Source of the DNA: Archivesica marissinica
Lineage: Eukaryota; Mollusca; Bivalvia; Venerida; Vesicomyidae
Assembly (NCBI GenBank): GCA_014843695.1
Contig: CM026386.1
Location: forward strand, 86,791,111-86,855,110
Reading direction: 5' to 3'
DNA: 64,000 nt
Both the position numbers and the translations under genes were made by a program. Of this stretch, positions 1-10,860 are shown in pieces; the stretch's first letter is position 1; every line of letters begins with the position of its first letter. The notes under the pieces are model-generated. The model was given only the letters and a program-made list of their open reading frames with translations, had not been told where the DNA came from and made no database searches.

Positions 1-264
1 AATTGTACACTATGCTATCTGCTACACTAGGAATTGTACACTATATTATCTGCTACACTAGGAATTGTACACTAGGTCATCTGCTACACTAGGAATTGTA
101 TACTAGTTTATCTTCTACACTCAGAATTGTACATTAGGTTATCTGCTACACTAGGTTATCTGCTACACTATGTTATCTGCTACACTAGGGCGTGTACACT
201 AGGTTATCTGCTACACTAGGTATTGTACCTTATGTCATCTGCTACACTAGGAGGTGTACACTAG
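1..264. repeat. Satellite flank left of Pao copy 1
   Basis: This tandem repeat is made of the same 14-bp (ctaggaattgtaca) and 17-bp (ctaggttatctgctaca) modules as the large array further right. It ends in ...acactag exactly where the Pao 5' LTR begins with TGTTAG. By eye the whole stretch is identical to 35074-35337 in front of Pao copy 2, down to its private variants (cactcagaattg, gtaccttatgtcat). That makes it a copy of that flank rather than an independent piece of array. Confidence 0.95.
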
Positions 265-922
265 TGTTAGCGCAGAAATGCTTGGTTACGAGATCGCTCT
301 GAGCGAATATTGTACTGGACGAATACGTTTACATTTCGCGCGAATCTCGAGCGATCTGATTGGAGCGCGCACCAGTGGATTTACTTCGGACATTTTGTGT
401 TACAGTTGGGAACAATTTGTTTTCTAGTCTAAAAAAGGTTAATTTTCTAGTCAATTGGATGGATTTCATAATATTGGTATGTTGAAACGATTTATGAATG
501 TTGTAATATTATGCACCTATGCTGTCCGTTCGTATGCAAGCTTTCTAGTGGTATTTTTCTTCGTGTAAAGATTGTTTACAAGTTGAATAGACCAGTTTAT
601 TTTAGGACGCTATTTGCAAATTTCATAGAGAGCTCCAAGTCTGCTTGGTCGTTGTTTTATATGGTCTTGGGAGATTATATAATTCAAGGATTACTGCTCT
701 CTAATTATTGACAGTGTTAAATAACTCCATGTATGATTTATTGCAATAATATCGAAAACAGCAGACCATGATGCTAAATCCAAGGGACGTAATTTCCTGA
801 CGATTTACAGACAAATTGTGCAGAGTATTTTCCCTTTGTATGAAATAATTTTGTTTACAAATTCAAGACTGGCATTGCATTGCAGTCCGATATATGTTCT
901 ATCCTTTAAGCTGATGTGCTTA
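265..922 (+). repeat. Pao copy 1 5' LTR (minimum extent)
   Basis: It begins TGTTAGCGC and aligns with the 3' LTR from 7938. The alignment can only be followed to about 920-922, because the other copies end in a gap or at the gypsy element. The true 3' end of the LTR is therefore unknown and could lie further toward gag. I found no convincing tRNA primer-binding site after it. It differs from the 3' LTR by a GC indel near the start (tagcgcag against tagcgcgcag), several substitutions and a short indel near 390 (attttgtgttac against attttcatgtgtgtgctac). A TATA-like TATATAATT lies at about 675-683. Confidence 0.85.
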
Positions 923-1571
923 TATTAATTAAACAAACGTAGATGTTTCCAGTGTTTTCACATGTGCTTTGCTCATGGTTCTGCGTTTGCTGTGTGTGTG
1001 ATTATGTACTCGTAGACACATGTAAAGGTTTACCTATGTTGTGCCGGATTTGAACTGTAAGTGCGGTTGGTATAATATCGGTGCAACTGTCTTGTAGATA
1101 ATGGGACAGTTGCCTTGGTGTTTCTTCAGCTGACTTGTAGAAGTAATTTAGTATTACTATTTTTTGATTGAAATAATTAGTTATTTTGGGTCATTGTTGA
1201 ACTTTACAGTAAAGAATATAGAACAGTTCGTGTTTCGACAACTCTGGCATTGCATCCATTGTTTTAAGTATTTCTAGTAAATAACAATGTCTTCGCTGGA
1301 CCTTTTGAACTTCACTGGGTTCGGATTGGCTGCACATATACTTGATATCAATTTATGTTTAGTTATTCTGAGCATTGGCCTTAGAGAGTTTTCTGATCAT
1401 GAACTGATCTACTTTTTAGTGTGTTACACATGAACTATAATGGGCTCTTTGTCATTTTACAGTTCATCGTACCTACCCAAGGTCTCTGGAATTGAGGTAG
1501 ACGAATAAACAACAAGAAACCATAAAAATGGCGTGTCTTCTATTTCGTCCCAACTATTGCGTGCACATGAC
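923..1571 (+). other. Pao copy 1 leader / possible LTR remainder
   Basis: This is noncoding sequence between the part provably in the LTR and the first usable gag ATG. The primer-binding site should lie here. TGG trinucleotides occur, but none is followed by a recognisable complement of a common tRNA 3' end. An ATG at 1528 (aaaaatggcg) opens only a short frame that stops within about 15 codons. It could act as an upstream ORF or be the original start displaced by a frameshift. Confidence 0.6.
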
Positions 1572-2600
1572 ATGAACAATATGAGCCAGGAAGAAGATGA
1601 GCAACGCCATAGGTCAAGGACCGAAAAAGGACTCGAATACATGATGGATCGAAAAAAAGCTATACGGAAAAAACTTTTGAAAAAACTAAATTCACAGTCT
1701 GATCTTTTCGAGAAACTAATTAAAAGGGACAGTGACTTAATAACCGCAAAGGGAGAACACATTGTTTGGATGAGCAATTATGAAGAGTTCCTAGTGTCTC
1801 ACAATGATATCCAACAACTAATGAGCCAGGAAGAAGAGGATGAGGATAATCTACAAATGGATTGGTATTTAGAGAAATTTGATCGTTTGAAGGAAAGCGC
1901 AGTGGCATTTATTTCCAACAAGACAAAAAGTGCCTGCGATTCCAAATCAGAGAAATCCTCCAAACACAGTACAAACTCTAGATCATCCAGAGCCAGCATT
2001 TTTTCAATGGCTCGTCTGAAAGAAAGCCAGAAAACGGCCGAACTACTGGCAAAAACAGAATGTCTTGTTGAGAAGCAAAAAATAGAAGAAGAAAAATTTA
2101 AACTGAAACAAAGGGAAGAAGCACACAGGCTTACGACAGAACTAAACATCACAAGCGCTAAGGAGAAGGTTATTGAAGCCCTGGAAAAGTCTATACTCGA
2201 GGATCAAATAGCGGAAGACGCATGGCCAGCCGAAAGCGAGCATCATAGTGTGCAGATGGAGCATTTAACCAAAGGGCTCTTAAATATTTCGAAAGAAATG
2301 AACAAGCCTAAGGCAGAGGTTCAAAGGTTTGGAGGAAACCCACTCGAATATGTCCGATTTGTTAGGCAATGTAACTCGCGTGTGTCTGCAAATACAGATT
2401 CGGATAACGAAAAATTGAACTTTCTCTTGCAGTTCACTTATGGAGAAGCCAATAAGATTGTTGCCGGGTACTCACACTTGCCAGCAGCCATAGGATTTCA
2501 CGCCGCATTCGAAGAGTTTGAGGAGCGGTATGGTGATTCAGAGCTGATTGCATCAAGGCTGACGATCCAAAGGCTTTGGACGAGTTCGCTATATTCTTGA
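1572..2600 (+). pseudogene. gag: Pao copy 1 gag, N-terminal segment
   Basis: This encodes the structural polyprotein that packages element RNA into cytoplasmic particles. The frame is open from 1533, but its first ATG is at 1572 (MNNMSQEED), which I take as the start. About 140 residues of charged, Glu/Lys-rich, probably coiled-coil sequence (1980-2200) precede a DUF1759-type core at about 2322-2550 (RFGGNPLEYVRFVRQ, FTYGEANKIVAGYSHL). The frame runs off into a stop at 2598-2600, while the expected continuation (ALDEFAIFLRECQ) is open in another frame from 2576, so a single-base frameshift lies near 2560. The same break is in copy 2. Assignment to gag is firm; the biological start is less so. 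Confidence 0.85.
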
Positions 2601-4039
2601 GAGAGTGCCAGTATGCGGTGGAAAGTGTAGATGCTGCAAGGATACTGGAGTATTCGGAAAACCTGCGGTCTGTCATACAGAAATTGCCGTTCTATCTTCA
2701 CGACAAATGGAGAAATATAGTGTATGAACATAAAGGCAGGGGCAAACCGGTTAAATTCGAAACACTTGCCTCATTTATTCGCAAGGAGGCCAGGAAGGCA
2801 GTTGATCCAATATATGGAAAGGAGGTACTTCTAAGTAAACAACCCAAGAATGCAAGTTCAAACACGTCCAATCGACGAAACAACACAAGTAAAACTATGA
2901 CTACTGTAGTTAAGAACTATCAAGGCCACAGTGCATTATGTGTTTTCTGTAAAGGGCATCATTACTTAAGTGACTGTACAAACATACCATTAAATGCCTT
3001 AACGGACAGATATGATTTTCTGAAAACAAACAGGTTGTGCGTTGGGTGTTTGAGGGCTGGACATGTAAAGGGAGAGTGTCGAAAGAAATTGCAATGTGCC
3101 AAATGTCAAAGGTTGCACCCTACTATTATGCATGTGGATCCGCGAGAAACCAGAGGACCTCAAGCTCTTGGCAACCCTTATGAGAATGCTGCTGTAGCCA
3201 ACCCAAAATCCTGTGCATCCCATACGGGGGCTGGGGCTGCGTTGCCCATCGTGCCAGTTAGGCTTAAGGCAAACTCGAGCGACAAGTACCTAGAAACCTA
3301 CGCGTTCCTCGATTCTGGAAGTACTGCAACATTTTGTTCCGAACGAATCCTTGACATACTCGGTGTGGAGGGTAAAAAAACCAATATTAACATGATAACA
3401 TTGGGTGACAGTAAGACTCAGGAATCATATGAGATTAGGGGGCTAGAGATAAGCTCTCTAAGTGGTGACAATACAGTTGAGTTGCCACCAGTACATACAC
3501 AACCAACCTTACCATTCTCCAAGACAGATATTCCAAGTGAAAAAGATATTGCAAGTTGGCCACATCTACAAGGTATACAGCTACACAGGATTGATAGTGG
3601 TGTAGATCTGCTGATTGGTGTAAACGTGCCAAAGGCAATGGAGCCATGGGACATAATCCCAAGTGAAAGCAATGGTCCCTTTGCTATCAAGACCATATTC
3701 GGATGGGTGGTCAATGGTCCGTTAGAAGGAGACTGTTCCAGCCAGACCGTCAGATCTAAGTATATCAGGACAACTCTGGACGATCAGCTTAGGGAACATT
3801 TCAATAGAGATTTTTCAGAGTTGACAATTAATGAAAAACTTGAACATTCCAGGGAAGATAAACAATTCATAGAATCTGTGACGCGATCAATCACAAAATA
3901 CGATGGTCATTACACGGTGGACTTGCCATTCAAGTCGGAAAACATAAACATGCCGAACAATCGCAATCAGGCGAAGCAAAGACTAACACTGATGTCGAAG
4001 CGCTTTGATAAAGATGCAATATTTCGCGAACCTACATAA
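2576..4039 (+). pseudogene. Pao copy 1 gag C-terminus and aspartic protease
   Basis: This continues gag after the frameshift. Three zinc-binding knuckles that bind element RNA follow one another: C-x2-C-x3-H-x4-C at 2939-2977, C-x2-C-x4-H-x4-C at about 3038-3079, and a CCHH-like C-x2-C-x3-H-x4-H at about 3095-3133. The retropepsin-like protease follows (DUF1758 type), with active-site DSGS at 3311-3322 in the context YAFLDSGSTATFC. It would cut the polyprotein. The segment ends at a TAA (4037-4039) just before the RT. The RT frame is open upstream of its ATG in a different phase, so a one-base shift near 4030 separates them. There is no independent ATG, so this was part of a fused Gag-Pol. 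Confidence 0.88.
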
Positions 4040-4044
4040 AGTTT

Positions 4045-4347
4045 ATGGCAAACGTTATCGAAAAAGGGTACGCTCAGAGAGCGTCGCCGGACGACATTGC
4101 GGAAAGCGGAAAAGTTTGGTATCTACCGCATCACGGTGTGTTTCATCCAAAAAAGAATAAAATTAGGGTTGTGTTCGATTGCGCTGCGCGATATGGTGGA
4201 ACCTCATTGAACGATCAATTATTACAAGGACCAAACCTTACGAGTTCACTGGTTGGCACTTTGACTAGGTTCAGACAAGAAACCGTCGCAGTAATGGGTG
4301 ACATAGAAAGTATGTTCTACCAAGTACGTTGTCGCCCAAAGATATGA
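4045..4347 (+). pseudogene. pol: Pao copy 1 reverse transcriptase, N-terminal part
   Basis: This covers the fingers and start of the palm of the reverse transcriptase. Landmarks are GKVWYLPHHGVFHPKK, VVFDCAARYGG and the metal-binding strand VMGDIESMFYQVR, whose Asp is the first catalytic carboxylate in this family. The frame ends at a TGA at 4345-4347, while the following palm sequence (SPKDMNFQRFLWW) is open one frame over from 4329. A single-base frameshift near 4325 therefore splits the domain. The ATG at 4045 is probably an internal methionine of the polyprotein rather than a start. Confidence 0.88.
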
Positions 4348-4751
4348 ACTTTCAAAGATTTCTATGGTGGAACAACGGTAACACGGGTACAGAGCCGGTC
4401 GAGTTTCAGATGAAGGTGCATTTGTTTGGGGCTACATCGTCCCCGAGCTGTGCAAGTTTTGCGTTACGGCAAACTACAGAAGACATGAAGGACCATTTTA
4501 ACGATGTAGTGGTTGATACAGTCCTGCGGAACTTTTATGTAGATGACTGCCTTAAGTCGGTTGAGGGAGAGCAGACAGCTACGTCTTTGATCAAGGATCT
4601 GCAAGCCGTCCTGAAAGGTGGTGGTTTCCACATCACAAAGTGGGTTAGCAATAGTATGAAGGTGATGGCGTTCGTGCCCGCATCGGAAAGAGCGGCGGAA
4701 GTCAAAGACTTGGATCTAGACGCGGACAACTGCCTGTCGAAAGAACTCTAG
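4329..4751 (+). pseudogene. pol: Pao copy 1 reverse transcriptase, catalytic YVDD part
   Basis: This is the rest of the palm and the start of the thumb. The catalytic box YVDD is at 4536-4547 (NFYVDDCLKS), preceded by LFGATSSPSCASFALRQ, a hallmark of BEL/Pao RTs. The connection GGFHITKWVSN follows. It stops at TAG 4749-4751. The next segment reads through that point in another frame (TLGVNWSIESDAFSF), so a one-base frameshift lies near 4735. Every residue expected of an active polymerase site is present; only the reading frame is broken. Confidence 0.9.
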
Positions 4752-4753
4752 GT

Positions 4754-7156
4754 GTGAACTGGAGTATAGAGTCGGATGCCTTCAGTTTTACCGTTGATGT
4801 GAAAAATCATGTGCATACACGGAGAGGAATTCTCTCAACAATTAGTAGTATTTATGATCCGTTGGGTTTCATAGCTCCAATGATCGTTAGTGCAAAGTCA
4901 ATGTTGCAAGGGCTATGTAGGCTGCAAATCTCTTGGGATGACCCAATACCAGAGATATACGAGAAGAAGTGGTGCAAATGGCTACACGACATATGTGATC
5001 TGCGCAATTTTGAGGTTAACAGGTGCTTCAAGCCAGCAGGGTTTGGAGTGGCGGCATCTTCAAAGCTACACCATTTTGCTGACGCGAGTGAAAAGGGTTA
5101 CGGGACTGTGTCGTACTTGAGGTTGATAAATTCAGAAGGAAAGGCGCATTGTTCATTTGTGATGGGGAAATCGCGAGTCGCGCCGCTGAAAAATGTAACA
5201 ATTCCACGATTAGAACTTACTGCAGCAACTGTTGCTGTAAGAATAGACAAAACACTGAAGCAGGAGTTACACGTGAGAATTGACAAAACGACTTTCTGGA
5301 CAGACAGCATGTCGGTTTTGAGGTATATTAGAAACTCCACGTCGAGATTCCACACTTTCGTAGCTAACCGTTTGAATATGATCCATGAGGCTTCGGTTCC
5401 GGAACAATGGCATTATGTGAGCACAAAACTCATTCCAGCAGACGTTGCCTCTAGAGGCATGCCCGTCGATCAAGATCGGTGGACAAACGGGTGGATAGAA
5501 GCACCGTCATTCCTGCTTCTGCCTGAAGACAAATGGCCTATCACTCCTGAGGATATACATATACCCGTTATCGAAGATCCAGAAGTGAAAAGGGTTGTGG
5601 TGAACAGTGTCAAGGTGGATCAGAAACGTGGTACAAGTTGTACAGACTGTGTTGATAAGCTCATTAACTATCACTCATCCTGGTGTAAGTTGAAAAGAAG
5701 TGTCGCCTGGATACTGAAAATTAGAGAAGAGCTACTCAGGCGGGCTAGTAGCAAAGACATTCCAGTGGTGAAGACTGTCGGATACCAAAACCGGAGTAAG
5801 ATCACAACAAGTGATTTGAAGAGTGCCGAAACTGCTGTCGTCATATATGTACAGAAACAGGCTTACAACCATGAGGTTCAGGCATTACAGAACGGTCAAT
5901 CGCGACTGAAAGCGGACAGTAGTATTAGAAAGTTAGATCCAGTTTTGGAAAGCGGTGTTTTACGGGTAGGCGGTCGTCTTCATAAATCAAGCATGCCCAT
6001 GGAACGCAAACATCCAGCTATTCTTCCTAAGGGACACCATTTAACCATGTTGGTGCTGCGACAAACGCACGAGGACCTCATGCACGCGGGTAGAAACCAC
6101 ATGCTAGCTGTATTAAGACAACAATACTGGGTAGTTAGCGCTCCGTCCGCCATTAGGAAAGTGTTAGGCAAGTGTGTTACGTGTCGCAGATACAAGGCTC
6201 CTGTTGGGGAGCAGAAAATGGCCAGTTTACCAGGGGATCGTGTGACGCCAGATGAACCACCCTTCACAAGGATTGGAATTGACTATTTCGGTCCATTCAT
6301 GGTCAAAGTAAAACGTTCTCATGTGAAAAGATATGGTGTTATCTTTATGTGCTTGGCTAGCCGGGCCGTACATCTCGAGGTAGCTCACTCGCTAGATACA
6401 GACTCGTATATAAATGCATTACGTAGATTCATCGCGCGTAGAGGCCAAGTAACAAAAATGCGATCCGACAATGGAACAAACTTCATCGGTGCAGAGCGTG
6501 AACTGCGACAATCTATTGATCAGTGGAACCTGTCTAAAATTAATCAAGCAATGCTCCAAAGAAACATTGATTGGCAATTCAATCCGCCAACAGGTTCGCA
6601 CCATGGAGGTGTTTGGGAAAGGCTGATTAGATCTATAAGGAGTGCAATTAACAGTACTGCCAGGGAACAGGTCCTGGATGACGAAGGGCTATCTACATTA
6701 ATGTGCGAGGTGGAGGCAATGTTAAATAGTCGACCAATAACAAAAAGCTCAGATCAGTGTAACTACTTGGAAGCGCTGACACCAAATCACCTACTGCTAC
6801 AAAAAACAAAACCCAGTTTACCTCCAGGAGTGTTTGAGAAATCGGACAATTACTGTCGACGACGCTGGCGGCAAGTTCAGTATATGTCTAACCTGTTTTG
6901 GAAGCGATGGGTCCGTGAATACTTACCGCTGCTTCAGGAGCGACAGAAGTGGCATGTACAACGACAAAATCTACAAGTGGGTGATGTTGTGCTTATCGTT
7001 GACTCCACCGCGCCAAGGAGCTCTTGGCCGATGGTAGTTATTGTGGAGACGTTGCCCGATCGCGCGGGCTCCGTACGTCAGGTGAATGTGAAGACAGCTA
7101 CTAACGTGCTGAAGCGCCCGATAAGCAAACTATGTGTCATCTTGGAGGCAGAATAA
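4754..7156 (+). pseudogene. pol: Pao copy 1 RT connection, RNase H and integrase
   Basis: This 800-codon frame covers the end of Pol and begins in GTG, so it has no start of its own. The Pao RNase H segment (Peptidase_A17 family region) has HHFADASEKGYG with Asp110 and IPRLELTAA. The integrase zinc domain is H439-x4-H444-x29-C474-x2-C477. The DDE core has D510 (GIDYFGP), D572 (RSDNGTNF) and E622 (GGVWERL). A DUF5641-like C-terminus follows ([34 protein letters not shown]). Integrase inserts the cDNA into host DNA. The segment is intact in this copy, unlike copy 2. TAA is at 7154-7156 and no env follows. Confidence 0.92.
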
Positions 7157-7937
7157 TTAAATGACGTCGTTATCAAACAAAAGTTTGTGAAAATAATCTG
7201 TGACGAGAAAATCACAAAAATAAATGTGGTTTAAAATGATGTGTTCAAAAGTGAAAACCATTAAATAAGCTCTGCTTATGCTGGCGCATTTATGTATAAT
7301 TGTAAATTTACTTGAAATTTATGTTTTGGAAATTTACTTGAAATTTAGTCATTTCATAAATAATTACAAGATTTAATTATTCTCACTTTAAAAGTTTCAT
7401 CTTCTTAAGTGTTAAGTGGTCAATAGCAAATTTGATTACTTTATTTGTGCCAGCATGGGGTTTTGAGTTGTGAATAATTCGCGATTCCATGGAAACAGAC
7501 TTCACAATAATTTAGCTTGGCGATCAAGCCTTGAGTCCACGATTCTGGAACAGGCAAAGACGGTGTCGCAGAAATGAACATTATTTATTGTGAAGATACT
7601 TTATGAAACTGTATTGTATACGGTTTTCTCATATTACTCATTATTACTTAACAGTTTTGAAGTTGTATTGTGTACAGCTTTCTCATTATGACTTTTGAAT
7701 GTGTTTCCATTGTTGCTTTGATTTCTTGAAGTTTGAACTTCATTGAAATTCTGCAGATTTGAAATACATTGTTATATATACATGCAAGAAATTAGTTGAA
7801 ATCTTAGTAAAGGTATTACTAGTACGTTTGAAATGCTATAATCTTGTTGGGTTCGACAAAATTTGATTTGTTGTAAGAAATTGTATTAATAATTGTGTCA
7901 ATATTATTTTTATATTTCCACAATTAGAGGGCTGGTG
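7157..7937 (+). other. Pao copy 1 3' noncoding region with polypurine tract
   Basis: This is about 780 bp of AT-rich sequence with no usable frame. Just before the 3' LTR is a purine-rich stretch, ttagagggctggtg at about 7924-7937, the expected place for the polypurine tract that primes plus-strand DNA. It is short and interrupted by pyrimidines, so the exact primer is uncertain. Confidence 0.7.
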
Positions 7938-8602
7938 TGTTAGCGCGCAGAAATGCTTGGTTACGAGATCGCTCTGAGCGAATATTGTATTGGACGAATA
8001 CGTTTACATTTCGCGCTAATCTCGAGCGATATGATTGGAGCGCGCACCAGTGGATTTACTTCGGTCATTTTCATGTGTGTGCTACAGTTGGGAACAATTT
8101 GTTTTCTAGTCTAAAAAAGGTTAATTTTCTAGTCAATTGGATGGATTTCATAATATTGGTATGTTGAAACGATTTATGAATGTTGTAATATTATGCACCT
8201 ATGCTGTCCGTTCGTATGCAAGCTTTCTAGTGGTATTTTTCTTCGTGTAAAGATTGTTTACAAGTTGAATAGACCAGTTTATTTTAGGACGCTATTTGCA
8301 AATTTCATAGAGAGCTCCAAGTCTGCTTGGTCGTTGTTTTATATGGTCTTGGGAGATTATATAATTCAAGGATTACTGCTCTCTAATTATTGACAGTGTT
8401 AAATAACTCCATGTATGATTTATTGCAATAATATCGAAATCAGCAGACCATGATGCTAAATCCAAGGGACGTAATTTCCTGACGATTTACAGACAAATTG
8501 TGCAGAGTATTCTCCCTTTGTATGAAATAATTTTGTTTACAAATTCAAGACTGGCATTGCATTGCAGTCCGATATATGTTCTATCCTTTAAGCTGATGTG
8601 CT
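7938..8602 (+). repeat. Pao copy 1 3' LTR, truncated by gap
   Basis: It begins TGTTAGCGCGC and matches the 5' LTR until the sequence enters Ns at 8603. Its differences from the 5' LTR (GC indel, ggtcattttcatgtgtgtg, gatatgattgg) are exactly those seen in the 3' LTR of copy 2 at 42987. The 66-codon frame inside (8193-8393) recurs in every LTR copy and has no recognisable domain. Confidence 0.92.
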
Positions 8603-9602
8603 NNNNNNNNNNNNNNNNNNNNNNNNNNNNNNNNNNNNNNNNNNNNNNNNNNNNNNNNNNNNNNNNNNNNNNNNNNNNNNNNNNNNNNNNNNNNNNNNNN
8701 NNNNNNNNNNNNNNNNNNNNNNNNNNNNNNNNNNNNNNNNNNNNNNNNNNNNNNNNNNNNNNNNNNNNNNNNNNNNNNNNNNNNNNNNNNNNNNNNNNNN
8801 NNNNNNNNNNNNNNNNNNNNNNNNNNNNNNNNNNNNNNNNNNNNNNNNNNNNNNNNNNNNNNNNNNNNNNNNNNNNNNNNNNNNNNNNNNNNNNNNNNNN
8901 NNNNNNNNNNNNNNNNNNNNNNNNNNNNNNNNNNNNNNNNNNNNNNNNNNNNNNNNNNNNNNNNNNNNNNNNNNNNNNNNNNNNNNNNNNNNNNNNNNNN
9001 NNNNNNNNNNNNNNNNNNNNNNNNNNNNNNNNNNNNNNNNNNNNNNNNNNNNNNNNNNNNNNNNNNNNNNNNNNNNNNNNNNNNNNNNNNNNNNNNNNNN
9101 NNNNNNNNNNNNNNNNNNNNNNNNNNNNNNNNNNNNNNNNNNNNNNNNNNNNNNNNNNNNNNNNNNNNNNNNNNNNNNNNNNNNNNNNNNNNNNNNNNNN
9201 NNNNNNNNNNNNNNNNNNNNNNNNNNNNNNNNNNNNNNNNNNNNNNNNNNNNNNNNNNNNNNNNNNNNNNNNNNNNNNNNNNNNNNNNNNNNNNNNNNNN
9301 NNNNNNNNNNNNNNNNNNNNNNNNNNNNNNNNNNNNNNNNNNNNNNNNNNNNNNNNNNNNNNNNNNNNNNNNNNNNNNNNNNNNNNNNNNNNNNNNNNNN
9401 NNNNNNNNNNNNNNNNNNNNNNNNNNNNNNNNNNNNNNNNNNNNNNNNNNNNNNNNNNNNNNNNNNNNNNNNNNNNNNNNNNNNNNNNNNNNNNNNNNNN
9501 NNNNNNNNNNNNNNNNNNNNNNNNNNNNNNNNNNNNNNNNNNNNNNNNNNNNNNNNNNNNNNNNNNNNNNNNNNNNNNNNNNNNNNNNNNNNNNNNNNNN
9601 NN
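8603..9602. other. Assembly gap, 1,000 N
   Basis: This is a run of exactly 1,000 Ns, a conventional scaffold-join size and not a measured length. Any reading frame drawn through it is meaningless. The contig to its left ends inside a Pao LTR. The contig to its right begins in satellite whose first about 60 bases are unusually irregular, as expected of a low-coverage contig end. Confidence 0.99.
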
Positions 9603-9965
9603 AGGAATGTAATTAGGTATCTGCTACATTAGGAAGTGACACTAGGGGATCATGACTACACTAGGAATTGTACACTAGGTCATCTGCGACCTAGGAATTG
9701 TATATTAGTTTATCTTCTAAACTCGGAATTGTACATTAGGTTATCTGCTACACTAGGTTATCTGCTACACTAGGTCATCTGCTACACTAGGGCGTGTACA
9801 CTATGTTATCTGCTACACAAGGAATTGTACACTAGGAATTGTTCACTAGGTTATCTGCTATACTAGGAAGTGTACACTAGGTTATCTGCTACACTAGGAA
9901 TTGTACACTAGGTCATCTGCTACACTAGGAATTGTATACTAGTTGATCTTCTACACTAGGTATTG

Positions 9966-10860
9966 TACCTTATGTCATCTGCTACACTAGGAGGTGTACA
10001 CTAGTTTATCTGCTACACTAGGAAGTGTACACTAGGTTATATGCTAGACTAGGAATTGTATACTAGGTTATCTGATACACTAGGAATTGTACACTAGGTT
10101 ATCTGCTACACTAGGATTTTACATTATGTCAACTGCTACACTAGGAGGTGTACACTAGGTTATCTGCTACACTAGGAAGTGTACACTAGGTTATCTGCTA
10201 GACTAGGAATTGTATACTAGGTTATCTGATACACTAGGAATTGTTCACTAGGTTATCTGCTATACTAGGAATTGTACACTAGGTTATCTGCTACACTAGG
10301 AAGTGTACACTAGGTTATCTGCTACACTATGAAGTGTACACTAGGACTTGTTCTGTAGGTTATCTGCTATACTAGGAAGTGTACACTAGGTTATCTGCTA
10401 CACTAGGAATTGTACTCTAGGTTATCTGCTATACTAGGAAGTGCACACTAGGAATTGTTCACTAGGATATCTGCTATACTAGGAATTGTACACTAGGTTA
10501 TCTGCTACAGTAGGAATTGTACATTAGGTTATCTGCTACACTAGGAATTGTACACTAAGGTATCTGCTACACTAGATATTGTACATTAGGTTATCTGCTA
10601 CAGCATGAATTGTACATTAGGTTATCTGCTACACTAGAAATTATACACTAGGTTATCTGCTGCACTAGGAATTGTACATTCGGTTATCTGCCACACTAGG
10701 AATTGTACAATAGGTTATCTGCCACACTAGGAATTGTACACTAGGTTATCTGCTACACTAGGAATTGTACATTATGTTATCTGCTACACTAGGAATTGTA
10801 CACTATGTTATCTGTTACACTAGAATTGTACATTATGTTATCTGCTACACTATGAATTGT
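9966..10860. repeat. Higher-order satellite block, 5.1-kb partner 1
   Basis: This stretch reappears at 15066-15960 at an offset of exactly 5,100 bp with only scattered substitutions and no net indel. A diagnostic variant is aggacttgttctgtagg near 10345 and 15445. A more diverged relative lies about 1,958 bp downstream (aggattttacattatgtc at 10113 and 12071). Confidence 0.85.

Larger units (their letters stand above)
265..8602 (+). mobile_element. BEL/Pao LTR retrotransposon, copy 1 (3' LTR cut by gap)
   Basis: The order is 5' LTR, leader, gag, aspartic protease, reverse transcriptase, RNase H, integrase, 3' noncoding region and 3' LTR, all on the plus strand. A DUF1759-type gag followed by zinc knuckles, a Pao-type RNase H segment and an integrase with a C-terminal DUF5641-like region place it in BEL/Pao. 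No env-like frame follows pol. The polyprotein, normally one long frame in this group, is interrupted by four frameshifts (near 2560, 4030, 4325 and 4735), so this copy looks non-autonomous unless they are consensus errors. The two LTRs differ at several positions, so the insertion is not brand new. It sits inside the 31-bp satellite. Confidence 0.93.

Noticed and set aside
511..711. 66-codon frame repeated in every Pao LTR
   Set aside because: It recurs only because the LTR does. It has no domain and no independent support for translation.
7157..7937. An env gene after Pao pol
   Set aside because: No frame of useful length, no signal peptide or transmembrane pattern. The region is AT-rich noncoding sequence in both copies.
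8500..9632. Long open frames across the first gap
   Set aside because: They consist of Ns.
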